A stretch of 64,000 bases of DNA from Haberlea rhodopensis (lineage: Eukaryota; Streptophyta; Magnoliopsida; Lamiales; Gesneriaceae): positions 3,596,001 through 3,660,000 of the forward strand of contig CAJQUN010000009.1 of assembly GCA_907163345.1 (NCBI GenBank), in the 5' to 3' direction. Position 1 is the first letter of the stretch; each line of letters opens with the position of its first letter. Made by a program: the position numbers and the translations under genes. Below the pieces are notes generated by a model. It had not been told where the DNA came from, did not search any database, and was given only the letters and a program-made list of their open reading frames with translations. Shown here one piece after another: positions 9,229 to 21,030 of the stretch.

Positions 9229-10340
9229 AATACGTTGCAATACCTCATACGGACCAACATACCGTGGAGACAATTTTCCACGCTTACCAAATCGTACTAC
9301 ACCTTTAAAAGGTGAGATTTTAAGAACACACGGTCACCAACGTGAAATTCAAGTGGTCTACGTCGCTTATTGGCATAAGCAGTCTGTCTGTCTTGAGCAG
9401 CTTTCAATTTCAATCGAATTACCTTTACTTTATCTTCCATTTCATGAATCATATCCGGTCCATATAAAGTAGACTGATCCACATCATCCCAATACAATGG
9501 CGATCTACATCGTCGCCCATACAAAGCCTCAAATGGTGCCATCTGTATACTAGACTGATAACTGTTGTTATATGAAAATTCCACTAATGGCAACGACTCT
9601 TGCCAAGAGGTATCAAACTCTAATACACAGGCACGCAACATATCCTCAAGCGTCTGTATTGTACGCTCTGTTTGTCCATCTGTCTGAGGATGATATGCTG
9701 TACTCAACCGCACTTCAGTTCCCAACGCTGTCTGTAACCCTTCCCAGAAATGAGAAGTAAATCTCGGATCCCTATCCGATACAATGGAAACTGGAATACC
9801 ATGTAATCTCACTACATGTTGAATGTACAACTGTGCCATTCTCAGATATGTAAATGGCATACAATATGGCACAAAATGAGATACTTTGGTGAGTCGGTCA
9901 ACAATCACCCAAATAGCATCGCAACCAGAAGACGTCCGTGGCAAATGAGTCACAAAATCCATCGTGATATGTTCCCATTTCCACTGAGGAATTTCCAAAC
10001 TATGTAATTCACCTCCTGGTCTCTGTCTTTCCGCTTTCACTTGTTGACAGATCAAACATCGTTTCACAAAGCTCAATACATCCCGTTTCATACGTTTCCA
10101 CCAAAATTGTGTACGTAAATCATGATACATTTTCTTCCCTCCAGGATGTATACTGTATCTACTACAATGAGCACGTTGTAGTAGTTCTTGGCGTAGTCTC
10201 AATGAAGCAGGTACTACCCAACAGTTTCTGTACTTCAAAGTTCCATTATTTGTAAGTACAAATTGAGATGTTTGTCCTTGACTTATCCTTGCCTTCCACT
10301 GTTGTACTTCATCATCAGTCAGTTGCGCCATTCTGATTTT
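9229..10340 (-). pseudogene. R1 integrase (zinc-binding and DDE core, GPY/F region), disabled
   Basis: The minus-strand frame 10331-9297 holds an HHCC zinc-binding region (…HPGGKKMYHDL…CLICQQVK), then a DDE core: D in MDFVTHLP, D in VSDRDPRFTS and the E region around STAYHPQTDGQTERT. The frame stops at 9297 after VFLKSHLLKV. Loss of one base in the A-run near 9316 would explain this, because the next frame carries the expected FGKRGKLSPRYVGPYEV (GPY/F motif) up to the R2 insertion point. Integrase would join the DNA copy into the chromosome. The tail continues at 1608. Confidence 0.88.
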
Positions 10341-10715
10341 CTAAAAAATGTCGGGTTCAACCAACAATGTTGATACCCGTACTGACACTATTTCCACATC
10401 AAAATCATAACCCAAAGTACAACAAGAAGTCATTAATGCGGATAACTGAATCACCTCATCAGCCGTATGATGTACTTTTCGACTCAAGGCATCTGCTGTA
10501 AGATTAGCTTTTCCTGGATGATATTCAATCTCACAATCATAATCTTTCAACAGATCCATCCATCTCCTTTGCCTCATATTCAACTCTGCTTGAGTGAATA
10601 GAAATTTTAAACTCTTACGATCTGTATAAATGATAAACGACGTACCATATAAATAATGTCGCCATATCTTCAATGCAAAGACAATGGCAGCCAATTCCAG
10701 ATCATGTACTGGATA
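10341..10715 (-). pseudogene. R1 RNase H C-terminal part, bounded by in-frame stops
   Basis: The frame reads AAIVFALKIWRHYLYG and YTDRKSLKFLFTQ, then NLTADALSRK, typical of Ty3 RNase H. An in-frame TGA near 10713-10715 separates it from the preceding RT/RNase H segment (…QLKPHEM), and a TAG near 10341 separates it from integrase. Both stops lie in the frame of the conserved polyprotein, so they are point lesions, not frame changes. Confidence 0.85.
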
Positions 10716-11126
10716 TCACATTTCATGTGGCTTTAACTGTCGTGATGCATAAGCCACTACATGTTTGTCCTGCATTAATACACAATCCAAACCAAGTAAA
10801 GATGCATCAGTATATAATGCAAACCTGTCATGCTCCGATGGAATGATCAAGACTGGAGCTGTAGTCAATCGATTTTTCAATTCCTGAAAACTACGCTCAC
10901 AAGCCTCTGACCATTGAAATGATACTCCCTTCTGTGTCAAATGTGTCAATGGTTTGGCGATCGCTGAAAATCCTTCAACAAATCGTCTATAATATCCAGC
11001 CAAACCTAAGAAACTACGAATCTCTGGTACAGAAGTAGGTGCTGACCAATTCAACAATGCTTCCACTTTCTTTGGATCAACTGATATACCTTCTTCTGAT
11101 ATTACATGTCCCCAAAAAGCCGACAC
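10716..11126 (-). pseudogene. R1 RT thumb and RNase H N-terminal part
   Basis: The frame begins at FWGHVISEEGISVDPKK and continues through IRSFLGLAGYYRRFV (RT connection) and LYTDASLLGLDCVLMQD (RNase H first Asp). It is offset by one base from the upstream frame, consistent with one inserted base near 11112 in a G/A run. Confidence 0.87.
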
Positions 11127-13060
11127 TAGTCAACCAAAACTCACACTTACTGAGTTTGGCATACAACTGATGTGTCCTCAACAATTGCAATACCATATGC
11201 AAAAGTTGAACATGTTCTGCATCACTCCGTGAATAGATCAGTATATCATCGATAAAGACAATGACAAATCGATCAAGGTATTCCTGGAAAACCCGATTCA
11301 TTAAACTCATAAAGACAGCAGGAGCATTTGTCACTCCAAATGGCATCACCAGAAACTCATAATGTCCATAACGAGTTCTGAATGCTGTCTTCTGTATATC
11401 TCCTTCCCTCACACGTATTTGATGATATCCTGACCTCAAATCAATCTTAGAATAAATCCTTGAACCCTGCAACTGATCAAACAAATCATCAATACGCGGA
11501 AGAGGATATTTATTCTTTATGGTTACCTTGTTCAATTGTCGATAGTCAATACATAGTCGCATTGTCCCATCCTTCTTCTTAACAAATAAAATCGGAGCAC
11601 CCCAAGGCGATACACTAGGACGTATGTACCCCTTGTCCAATAAGTCTTGCAATTGAGTTTTCAATTCTTTCAATTCAGTTGGTGCCATCAGATAAGGAGC
11701 TCGTGAAATTGCAGAAGTACCCGGTATCAAATCAATACCAAATTCCACTTCTCGATTCGGTGGGAATCCATGTATCTCATCTGGAAACACATCCGCATAT
11801 TCTGCAACCACTGGTATCTCTTCCACTTTCCTTTCTCTTTTCTGTTCAGTTATATCCAGGGCATAAATCAAATAACCCGCATGTCCACGTTCTAACAAAC
11901 GCGACATTTGGATTGCTGATATCAAAGGAATCCTTGCCCTCGATCCTTGGCCATAGAAGAACCATTGATTTCCAGTATTAGACTGAAATCTCACAATCTT
12001 CTGACAACAATCCACAACCAATTGATATTTACTCAACACATCAATTCCGAGGATGCAATCTGACATGTCTAACACAATCAAATCAGCTTGTAGGCCATAG
12101 TCAGACTCAAACTGAATAGCACAATCAGACACACTCTGACAAGTCATCACAGTAGTTCCCATGGGTGTCGAGACATAAAGAGGCATCAACAGTGGAGACG
12201 AGCATATATGATACCGATCAATAAATGCTTGTGCAATAAAAGAATGTGATGCACCAGTATCAATCATCAGTAAAGCAGGATAAGTAAACAAAGTACACTT
12301 ACCCGCTATCACAGTATCAGGAGCTGCCTCTGCTTCCTCCCTGTTCAGTGCATACACCTGAACCTGAGGTGTTCCTGTCCTCTGTCCTCCACCAGACTGT
12401 GGTACACCCTGTGGTCTCTGCTGCACTGTATTCTCTGACATTGGTCCTCTCCTCTGTTGTCCACCCACTTGAGGACAATCACGGATCACATGTCCTGGCT
12501 TCCCACAACGGAAACAAACTACTGGATTCAATTGAGGACAATCTCGTTTCAAATGTGGTCCACCACATTTAAAGCATTGCACACCACTGCCACTACTACT
12601 ACCTTGAAACTGTCCCTTAGATGTTCTGTCCTCCCCTTTCCGTGGTCCAAAACGTTTCCCACTAAACCTAGATGAAGATGCACCACCTCGTGATGATTTA
12701 AATGGTTCTCCTCTAGGTCTCATACTGTCAGATGTAGGTGGTTGGGCTTGTCCAACATCCTTGTATACGCCTACAGCAAGCTCAGCCATTTCGGCTCTAG
12801 TCAACGCTTCTTCATATGATGTAGGGTTATTGGACATGACCCTATCAAACAATTCAGGCCTCAAACCTTTCACAAATTGTCTGATCTTTGCTTTTGTGTT
12901 TACAGCGATATGTGGCACATACCGGAGCAAAGAAGAATAATGCACATCATAGTCAGATACTGTCATTGATCCCTGTCTCAAATTTGTAAATTCATCCTCT
13001 TTCCTCTGCCTTGCAGCAACAGAGAAATAATGCTCCAGGAACTTCGTTCGAACACATCCC
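11077..13060 (-). pseudogene. R1 gag C-terminal part, protease and RT
   Basis: A 634-codon frame (12981-11077) whose conserved reading extends upstream to about 13060. In order: capsid tail (LLRYVPHIAVNTKAKI), two zinc knuckles (CFKCGGPHLKRDC and CFRCGKPGHVIRDC, about 12580-12470), protease active site IDTGASHSF (about 12250), RT from CIDYRQLNKVTIKNKYPLP to the catalytic box FIDDILIYS (about 11235). The frame then shifts near 11112. Gag and pol share one frame, as in many chromoviruses. Very close homology to R3 gag-protease (15476-17067) shows the two elements are related. Confidence 0.9.
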
Positions 13061-13415
13061 AGTTAACTATCTGTCCTTGAGCCCTCAACTCAAGTACTGT
13101 GGATTTCCACCACATCATAGCTTTCTTAGCTAACTGGAATTCAGCTAAACGTAACCAAGCAGTCTTGGCACACGGTGCTGACACAAATATCTGTTCCACA
13201 CGTTCCAGCCACTTCTCTGACAGTTCCCCTGATTCAGTCCCCTCAAACCTGGGTGGCTGATAACTCAAAAATTGCATCAAAGTCAATTCTCCAGGCAACA
13301 GTACCTGTTTTACTAGCCCTTGCTCAATCGGTGGTGGTGGCACAGGCGCCATCCTCACACTCGCATTGCCACTCATGGCATCCCCAACATCCTCATGATA
13401 CCCTCTGTCTGTCAT
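12978..13415 (-). pseudogene. R1 gag N-terminal part
   Basis: Starts MTDRGYHEDVGDAM and contains LMQFLSYQPPRFEGTESGE and LRLAEFQLAKKAMMWWKS, matching R3 gag. The expected continuation lies one frame away, consistent with a one-base loss near 13055. Gag would build the particle of this element. Confidence 0.87.
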
Positions 13416-13573
13416 AGCTGTAGATCATGGGTTAACAATAACATCCACAATTATATAACATGTTAGAATAACATCATATTCCAAATACTAACATGCTAGT
13501 ACCATTCTCAAAGTGTTTAGGTAACTCCCTAATACACTTCCTCTACCCATGTTCACCCCGTTCTCGAACCACT

Positions 13574-13585
13574 GCTCTGATACCA
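13574..13585 (-). other. R1 primer binding site (initiator tRNA-Met)
   Basis: GCTCTGATACCA, the complement of TGGTATCAGAGC, lies four bases inside the R1 5' LTR boundary (TG at 13590). Confidence 0.92.
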
Positions 13586-14102
13586 CTAATGTGGGGTCCT
13601 CATTACTTAATCCATTATGTATCAATTAAGCATACATACGTGAGTCTGAATTAAGTAAAAACATGCACTGATTAAGAGTATCTTACTAGTTAAGTTGTTA
13701 CAAAACCTAACCAACTATACATCACATGTACAAACAAAAACCTACTACAAGATAACTCCTAAGCAGTGGTTCAGCTCGCAGCAGAAAATGACTCACATCC
13801 CGTCTCCCCACGTCTATGAGTCCCTACAGAAACATTCACACAATGAGTATAGAGAACAGCTATCTCAGTGCAATATCAAAACACAATATCAATAACAATG
13901 ATAAAGCACAATAAATCATCTAATGTGAATGTTCTGTATCATGCATCCACAAATGCACCATGTCATGACATGTCTCAACAAGTACCCTATTATCACGAGA
14001 CTAAAATGATATGCCTATTCAGCTCAATATGTCAGTGGAACCACCTCACATCTTCATATTAGCAGCACATATCATAGTACCGTCCTCAAATGATAATAGC
14101 CA

Positions 14103-14310
14103 GAGCATATACCCAAAAACCGGCGTATATCTCTATATAGCATAACCGAGCATATACCCAAACCAGGCGTATATCTCTCTGTCACATAACCGAGCATATA
14201 TCCAAACCAGGCATATATCTCTATGTAACATAACCAAGCATATACCCAATACCAGGCGTATATCTCAAATACATAACCGAGCATATACCCAATACCAGGC
14301 GTATATCTCT
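14103..14310. repeat. Tandem repeat, about 42-46 bp unit, five copies
   Basis: Units begin GAGCATATACCCAA and continue …CCAGGCGTATATCTC… at about 14103, 14149, 14192, 14235 and 14279. They lie within the R1 LTR. Copies differ at a few positions each. Confidence 0.85.
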
Positions 14311-14604
14311 AACACATGATATCCATGAATGTACAGGCATATGATACTACCAATCATATGATAATAACATAACACAATTCATATGATATCAATCTCATAA
14401 CATCATCACACAATATCTATACTCCGTACGTCAACACGTACCTGTACTGCGACACAAACGAGATAAATTAGGCGTCACTGGCTAAGTGCCTCGTTGTCCT
14501 GTCCCCTGAGATGATGCTACAACAATGCCAACAATATATCATGTTATCATAGGCATTAAAATCAAATTCTACAAAAATATAAAATTTTTCAACATTCTGG
14601 CACT

Positions 14605-14812
14605 TGCGATCGATCGCTATTTCTCACCGATCGATCGTCATACTGTTCTGCCCCCTCGCGATCGATCGCCATATCTCGCGATCGATCGCCAAAGTGTTCT
14701 GTTACTCACGATCGATCGCCACATTTTCACCGATCGATCGCTACATGTATAAACCGCCTTATATTTTACCCTGTCTCGGCGATCGATCGCCACAAAGCTC
14801 GCGATCGATCGC
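14605..14812. repeat. GCGATCGATCGC palindrome cluster in the R1 LTR
   Basis: About eight copies of GCGATCGATCGC or one-base variants, often bounded by G/C to give GGCGATCGATCGCC. The left LTR has a shorter cluster at about 289-465. Confidence 0.9.
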
Positions 14813-15475
14813 CGATGTCCAGAAAGTTCAGAACATGGCGATTTTGAGCTTATCTTCCTAGCTCTTCTCCTACAACTCGAAATTTCACATGTAAATAGGT
14901 TTCATGCATTCTCTACTACCATAACAACATGTTTCCACCATCTTAGAATCAAATTCATGGCATATAAACATGTTATGATCCTAAGCTTGCATAGGTTGGA
15001 TTTGATTTCACATACTTCATACACCACTACACAAATCAATCTTAAAAGCATATATTCCTTACCAAGATTGTACAATTTCACTTCACCCAACTTCTTAGCT
15101 CAAGTCACAAGTGAAAAACCAAGCTTCAACCAAGAAAACCTCCAAGGGTTGGAGAGGAGCTTGTGTAGTGTTTTAGTAGGTGTAAAATGAGAAACTATGT
15201 GATTTTCTTCCAAAAGCACCTTGATATAAGGTCATTAGCTCCCTAAATCACTTGCTATCATATCATTTGGAGTTAATGACATATTAAGGAACATGTACAT
15301 GAAATGAAATTCAAATTCAAATACAACTCCAATTCACATGACAATCACATGCATAATCCAATGCCTCCTAGTCATGACTTGATATGTTATTAAATTATTG
15401 TACACCATGTTTCATTCCTTGCCCTTGCCGTATATCATTTCATACATGTATTATTTCATTCTTGGTTCCACCCGA

Positions 15476-17067
15476 CGTGTCCACGGCATAGATGAGATAG
15501 CCCGTGTGGCCACGTTCCAACAATTGAGTCATCTTGATCGCTGAAATCAACGGAATCTTTGCACGAGAACCGTTGCCATAAAAAGTCTACTGTATTCCCG
15601 AATCAGATCTGACCTCACTGTTCTCTGCCGACAATTCACCACGGCCTGATATCTGTTCAGAATATTAATACCCACAATGCAGTCGAAGTCTGACATGCCT
15701 AACACAATCAAATCGGCCTTCAACTCGTTGCCCTCAAAATAAATGAGGCAATCTGCCATAAACTGATCGGCAACGACATGTCTTCCCGTGGGTGTCGAGA
15801 CCATGAGAGGCGTGGGTAAAGAAGACGTGCGCATATGGTGTCTCTCCACAAAGCCCACAGATACAAAAGAGTGGGAGGCACCTGTATCTATCAAAATAAA
15901 AGCAGGGTACGTAAATAAATGACACGTACCGGCGATCACCTCCTCTGGGGCTGCCTGGGCCTGCTCTCTAGTCAGCGCATACACCTGTCCCTGGGACGGT
16001 CCCACTGTCTGACCTCCCGATGGTCGAGGCACAAACTGCTGCCTTTGGTGCACTGTCCTGTCCTCAAATCTCGGCCTATTCCCTTGAAAATCTGACTGTC
16101 CTCCCCGAGTGGGGCAATACCGAGAGATGTGGCCCATCTTGCCACAACTATAACAGGCATGGCACTTACTCAAAGAATGTGGCCCTCCACAATTGTCGCA
16201 CCTTGGCTCTCCTGGCCTATTTCCTTGCGTAGGCCCTCGGTTGGCCGACCAATTCTTCTTGTTCTCTTGTTTCTGACCATAAGATTTCTTCCCACTAAAC
16301 CGTGAAGATGAAGAGGCACCACGAGGTTTAAATGGCTCTCCTCGGAGCCTCAAGCTATCAGTAGCTTGCCTCTGTTGTGGTACTTGTGGTACGGCACTAG
16401 GATAGGCTCCAACTCCAATCTCCGCAAGCTCTGCTCTTGTGAGAGCATCATCAAAAGAAGTGGGGTTATTGGTGATAACCCTGTCAAAAAGCTCCGGTCG
16501 TAAGCCCTTCATAAAGTTTCTCATCTTTGCGTGCCCATTGGTGGCAATGTGTGGAACATACCTCAGCAACGAGGAATAATGCATGGCATAGTCTGACACT
16601 GACATGTCCCCTTGTTTCAAGCTTGCAAATTCGTCCTCCTTCGTCTGTCTCGCCACCGCAGAGAAGTACCGGTTCAGAAACCGGGTTCTGAAGAGCGTCC
16701 AATCAATCACTGCACCCTGTGCTCTCAGTTCCATTACCGTGCTCCTCCACCACATTAAAGGTTTCTTTACCAACTGGAACTCCGCCAGCCTCAGCCATGC
16801 TGTGACAGCACAAGGAGCCGATACAAATATCTGTTCAAGCCTTTCTAACCACTCCTCAGCCTCTTCTCCTGATTCTGTCCAGTCAAACCGGGGCGGGTGG
16901 TAAGACAGAAACTGAGTCAAGCTGATCTCACCAGGTAGTAATAACTGAGCCACTGGTTCCATGCCTACAACTGGTGGGGGTAGAGGGTTTGCCTGACCAA
17001 TACTAGCGTTCACGCTCCCAACATCACCAACCTCTTCATTAAGGTTCCCCGCGTTCATAGCAGCCAT
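15476..17067 (-). pseudogene. R3 gag-protease, truncated
   Basis: A long frame runs to 15547. I place the start at the ATG at 17067 (MAAMNAGNLNEEV); a further in-frame ATG at 17079 is possible. Gag has FLSYHPPRFDWTESGE, LRLAEFQLVKKPLMWWRS and LLRYVPHIATNGHAKM, then zinc knuckles CDNCGGPHSLSKC and CYSCGKMGHISRYC. Protease follows with ILIDTGASHSFVSVGF and IVLGMSDFDCIVGINILNRY. The frame shifts near 15625; the expected continuation (about 15560-15476) is in another frame and then stops at the junction with the R1 LTR. Confidence 0.88.
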
Positions 17068-17265
17068 GCTGTAAAACAAAGGTTAACAATAATTCCAAAA
17101 CAAATATATATGTTATGCCGTTAGATAACATGAATGATAATAAGCATGTTAGTATAACAGTATATACAACAATATGCACCACATGCATAAACATGCTTCA
17201 AAAGTAAGCACCTAGCCAATCATGCTAAGGCTACCCTTCACTCGTTCCCGGGTTCTCCAACCACT

Positions 17266-17277
17266 GCTCTGATACCA
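17266..17277 (-). other. R3 primer binding site (initiator tRNA-Met)
   Basis: GCTCTGATACCA, four bases from the LTR start at 17282, the same arrangement as in R1. Confidence 0.92.
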
Positions 17278-17886
17278 CTAATGTAAGGACCCTAGTTCCT
17301 TAAGTGCGGATTAAGGGCATAATTAGAGTGTAATATAAATTATCAGAGTAAAATAATCGTGTTGAGACTATGAGCCATAAGAGTTACATGCCAATTCAAG
17401 GACCATCAATGGATTAATTACATTTTCAAATCAAAATGAATGTTATCAACTATAGCTTTACACTACTCCTAGAGTAGACACTATAGAAAAGTAATCCTGT
17501 CCTTCTTTTCCCAAAAGTGTTCTTCTCAAGCTCACCGCCTCAACCCGCTTAGCCCTTCTTATCATGCCAAAAGTGTACCTACAAGGACAACCCCCAAACA
17601 TGAGCAATAATATCATTCATATTCAACACAATATGAATATAAGGCGTAAATGCATAAATCACAATAAAACACTTCATGTTTTTCCCATGCATTTTAAACG
17701 CTTCCAGTTTGGTTGTCCCTGTACCATAACTCATGAGTATAATCAATAGATTATTTAATGGTCTACACATGTCATGACATAATACCATTTCATCATCACC
17801 AACTACCAATCACAAATCCCTAGTCTATTCATCACAATGTATTTTAATGCCCCTCGCTTATTTACATATAGGCGGCATAGAATAAC

Positions 17887-18026
17887 CTCGCTTCAATGGA
17901 CATGCGGCGCTCCCACCCCTCGCTTCACATTGAGCGGCAAATATTCTTTCCTCGCCCTATATGATAACCACGCTCAAATGTGACATGCGGCGCTCCCACC
18001 CCTCGCTTCACATTTAGCGGCAACAA
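17887..18026. repeat. Direct repeat, about 80-bp period, two copies
   Basis: Both units share GACATGCGGCGCTCCCACCC followed by CTCGCTTCACATT and AGCGGCAA. They lie in the R3 LTR. Confidence 0.8.
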
Positions 18027-18395
18027 ATCAAATAGCGGCAAGCATTAAAATCATCAAGGGATGACCACGACTCATGGGATGTGCACCAATAGCCATCATA
18101 TGCATATACAATCATCATGCATAATTCAACATGTATTTGCATCCACAATGCATAATTCCACATATACTCGCATCCACAATGCATAAACAATGAGTATATT
18201 AGATACATGTACCGTTGGGTGCCCGTACGTCTTCTACGTACCTTTCCAAAAGTGGAATTGATATGGCTTCACTTCCTTGGTTGCGTCGCTACCTGGGATG
18301 GTTCTACACAATCACACAACCCCATATTAGAAGCCAAATAATAGTCAAATACCAAAAATTCATCAAAAGAATTCATTTGCCAAAATTTCACTGCT

Positions 18396-18610
18396 GGCGA
18401 TCGATCGCTTCACTGAGGCGATCGATCGCCTCAATTTTTGCTTCGCGGCGATCGATCGCGCCAAACATGGCGATCGATCGCCTACCTCATATTTTGACAC
18501 TGCCCCTCGGCGATCGGTCGCCTCATTTCAGGCGATCGATCGCCTACTCTGTGATTTTGGTACTGCCCATCGACGATCGGTCGCCTCATTTTAGGCGGTC
18601 GATCGCCTCG
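18396..18610. repeat. GGCGATCGATCGCC palindrome cluster in the R3 LTR
   Basis: Seven or more copies of GGCGATCGATCGCCT or near variants. Some read GAGGCGATCGATCGCCTC, linking the R1-type core GATCGATC with the AGGCGAT/ATCGCCT arms of the R2 array. Confidence 0.9.
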
Positions 18611-19359
18611 CACAGACTCGCGATTTTCCACCATTAATGCACCCAAAACCATCCCAAACCATACTAAAACTTAAACCATCAAACCCACAACAAAATAACA
18701 TCATAATCCTCCAAAATACACCTCAAAACAACCATAAATCCAACCCTCAACCAAAACAACACCAACCCACAACAAACCCATTTCAAACCCTTTTAAAATC
18801 ATTCCAAAACTCACACCAAACACTTCAAGAACAACAAGGAGTGATATATAAACATCCTAGGTCTTAAATCTTACCAAGAAGTACAAGAACAAAGCTTTTA
18901 CAAGAACTTCTTGTCCACTTTGGTGCCAAAATCGAGTTTGAGGGGAAAAGTGAGGGTTTGGGAAGAGATTTGGGGATTTAGAGTGTAAAGAGTAAAGTGA
19001 AATAAAGTGGTGGGGTAAAGGGTTAAATCCTTTTATTTAAACTTGTACCCCAACAATTAACATGATTTAAATTATACCCCAACATGGTATTGTAAACACA
19101 TTTCACCACAATGCACCAAATCCCAATTAAATGCGTGTTTCACCAAATAAATGACTATCAACACATGTAAGCCATTAAAACGCCCAATTACCCAACATGC
19201 ATCACATGCACCCCGAAATGCATTCCCGGTCACGCCTACCATGTGACTAAGCATTTCAACATGATAAATAAATCCAGCACATAATTAATTACCACCATAA
19301 TTAATCATATAAACACAATTAATGCCCAAATTGCAATCAATTATTTCGGGGATATCACA

Positions 19360-19605
19360 GAAAATGAATGGCTAATTGATTCTAGTTGCTCTTATCATAT
19401 GTCACCCTTTAGAAATTTGTTTTCTAATTATAAGAAGCTGAAAATGGTTCTGTTTCTATGGCTGATGAGAAACTTTGTAAAGTTGCTGGCATTGGTGATG
19501 TTTACTTGAAATTTGATTCTGGTTATTCTATGACTCTAAAAGATGTGAGACATGTTCCTGCTTTGTGCAATAATTTGGCCGTGAGTGGTGTGCTTCGTTG
19601 GTGAG
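19360..19605 (+). pseudogene. Copia protease fragment
   Basis: The frame reads NEWLIDSSCSYHMSPF and, after a one-base shift near 19440, continues as GSVSMADEKLCKVAGIGDVY and LKDVRHVPALCNNL. This is the copia protease domain, which normally has an IDSGCS-type catalytic site; here Gly has become Ser. It ends at a stop after LRW. R3 borders it on the left; it looks like an older element into which R3 went. Confidence 0.8.
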
Positions 19606-19984
19606 TTGAGATAGCTAGCCATGTGTGCTCCTTGCTTGGTGCTTGGTGCTTCCGGCAGAACTTTGGACTTGGGGTAGTGTCAACACCTTCCGGTCTTTGC
19701 CGATGTTTCTCTCCGTGATGTAGATTGGGAAAAACAGCAGATCTGATCCTGACTCGATATCCTTTTGAGTTTAGTATTATGTTTGTATATTGTGTATTTG
19801 CATTTGTCTTTGTTTTACAGGTACAATGTCAAGACAGATATCCTCCTAACACGAAAGAAAAGAACTTTGCATGAAAATAAAAAAATATGGGTTCTGCTCT
19901 GGGCTAGAAATTGCACCCGATTATACTTTAGATTTAGGTTTCTCAATTTCACACGCTTTCTCACACTCACTTCTCAGTTCTCAC
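19606..19984. other. No gene recognised; end overlaps a hAT-relative fragment
   Basis: No coding similarity is seen at 19606-19900. From about 19930 the CT-rich sequence (TTCTCACACTCACTTCTCAG) resembles the interior of h4 read in reverse, and the resemblance resumes after h1 at 21031. Confidence 0.5.
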
Positions 19985-20242
19985 TAGGGGTGTAAACGAA
20001 TCGAGCCGGCTCGAGAACTTTTCGAGCCGGCTCGAAAATTATTCGATTCGTATTCGAAATTCGAGTTCTCGAGCCGGCTCGAAAATTATTCGATTCGTAT
20101 TCGAAATTATCGAATTCGAGCCGAACTCGAACATGTTCGAACTTTTTTTCGAGCCGAATTCGAGCCCAAATTATATTGTTCGATTGTTCGCGAACTGTTC
20201 GAGAACCTTAATATTTTATTTATATAATATTTTATATATTAA

Positions 20243-20305
<63 letters not shown>

Positions 20306-21030
20306 TCTTTTGTCCAAAGACTCCAAACCCTAAGTTTTCTCTATAGCCATAAATTAACAGTCGGCTTTCTCATCTTCAAAATTCACACTGCTCCCTTCTC
20401 TCATTTTCAAGATCCATGACGCCGCCATCACCACCGTCGCAGATTCATGCCACCGCCGCTCTCCCTTCAAGATCCACGATGTCTCCTCTGATTAATTTAA
20501 TGTTTGACAGTAGGTTTTTGTGCTCTAAGACCTCTCTCTCGCCATAAATCTACATCCGTCTTTCATCTTCAAAATCCACACCACCCCTTCTCTCATTTTT
20601 CAATACACGTTGTCGTCAGTAGATCCATGCCACTGCCGCACTTCACTGCGAGATGCATTCCGTCGCCGCTTTTCTTTCACGCCGCCGCCACCTCTGATGT
20701 TTCATTTTAGGGTTGCTTACTTTTTTTCCTTGTTTTTAGTTGGACGTGGATTGTAGATTATTGAATAAAAACCACAATACAGGGATTTGAATTGATGCAA
20801 TATTTTGTTTATTTGTTTTTATTCAAGTAGTTTGAATGTTTTTTAAGATGTGGCTCGAAAAAGCTCGAATTGAAGTTCGAAAATTTCGAATCATGAATCG
20901 AATCGAATTCGAGCCGAAAATTTGAAAAAATCGAGCTTCGAATCGAGCTTCGAACATGTTTATTCGAACTCGAACTCGAACTCTAAAATTTTGCTAAAGT
21001 TCGGCTCGATTCGATTCGTTTACACCCCTA
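19985..21030. mobile_element. h1: non-autonomous hAT element
   Basis: Inverted ends TAGGGGTGTAAACGAATCGA and …CGATTCGTTTACACCCCTA, flanked by a perfect 8-bp duplication GTTCTCAC (19977-19984 and 21031-21038), the hAT signature. Sub-terminal regions are packed with TCGAGCC and TTCGAA units in both orientations. The interior has a (TA)n run and CT-rich exon-like leader sequence but no transposase, so it would rely on an autonomous hAT. Confidence 0.93.
20248..20302. repeat. (TA)n microsatellite
   Basis: An almost pure run of TA, about 25 units, inside h1. Confidence 0.95.

Larger units (their letters stand above)
1..15475 (-). mobile_element. R1: Ty3/gypsy chromovirus (Tekay/Del-like), decayed, with nested R2
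   Basis: Read on the minus strand, this is a Ty3 element: truncated 5' LTR (13590-15475), tRNA-Met PBS (13574-13585), gag with two zinc knuckles, protease, RT, RNase H, integrase with a C-terminal chromodomain-like segment, PPT (1183-1196) and 3' LTR (to 1182, cut by the window start). The domain order PR-RT-RH-INT and the integrase tail are typical of Tekay/Del chromoviruses. Element R2 (1614-9223) interrupts the integrase tail. At least three frameshifts and two in-frame stops show it is inactive. Clade assignment is from motif memory, not a tree. Confidence 0.85.
13590..15475 (-). repeat. R1 5' LTR, outer end missing
   Basis: On the plus strand it begins TGTGGGGTCC. From 14320 it matches 1-1102. 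It stops at 15475; the last 80 bp of the LTR (1103-1182 in the other copy) are missing and protease-coding sequence of R3 follows directly. It contains a tandem array (14103-14310) and a GCGATCGATCGC cluster (14605-14812). The estimated full LTR length is about 1.9 kb. Confidence 0.88.
15476..19359 (-). mobile_element. R3: truncated Ty3 chromovirus (LTR, PBS, gag, protease only)
   Basis: From right to left: LTR 17282-19359, PBS 17266-17277, gag-protease down to 15476. Everything 3' of protease is missing, and the R1 LTR follows at the break. Gag is clearly related to R1 gag but diverged, so R3 is a sister family and not a second copy. No second LTR is in the window. Confidence 0.87.
17282..19359 (-). 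repeat. R3 5' LTR (about 2.08 kb)
   Basis: On the plus strand it starts TGTAAGGACC and ends GATATCACA, followed at once by a copia protease fragment. It contains two direct repeats (17887-18026), a 37-bp repeat around 18110-18190, and a palindrome cluster (18396-18610). There is no gene inside; the short frames in the palindrome cluster are compositional. Confidence 0.82.

Noticed and set aside
9572..10007. Plus-strand frames over the R1 integrase
   Set aside because: Antisense shadows of a clearly conserved minus-strand integrase.
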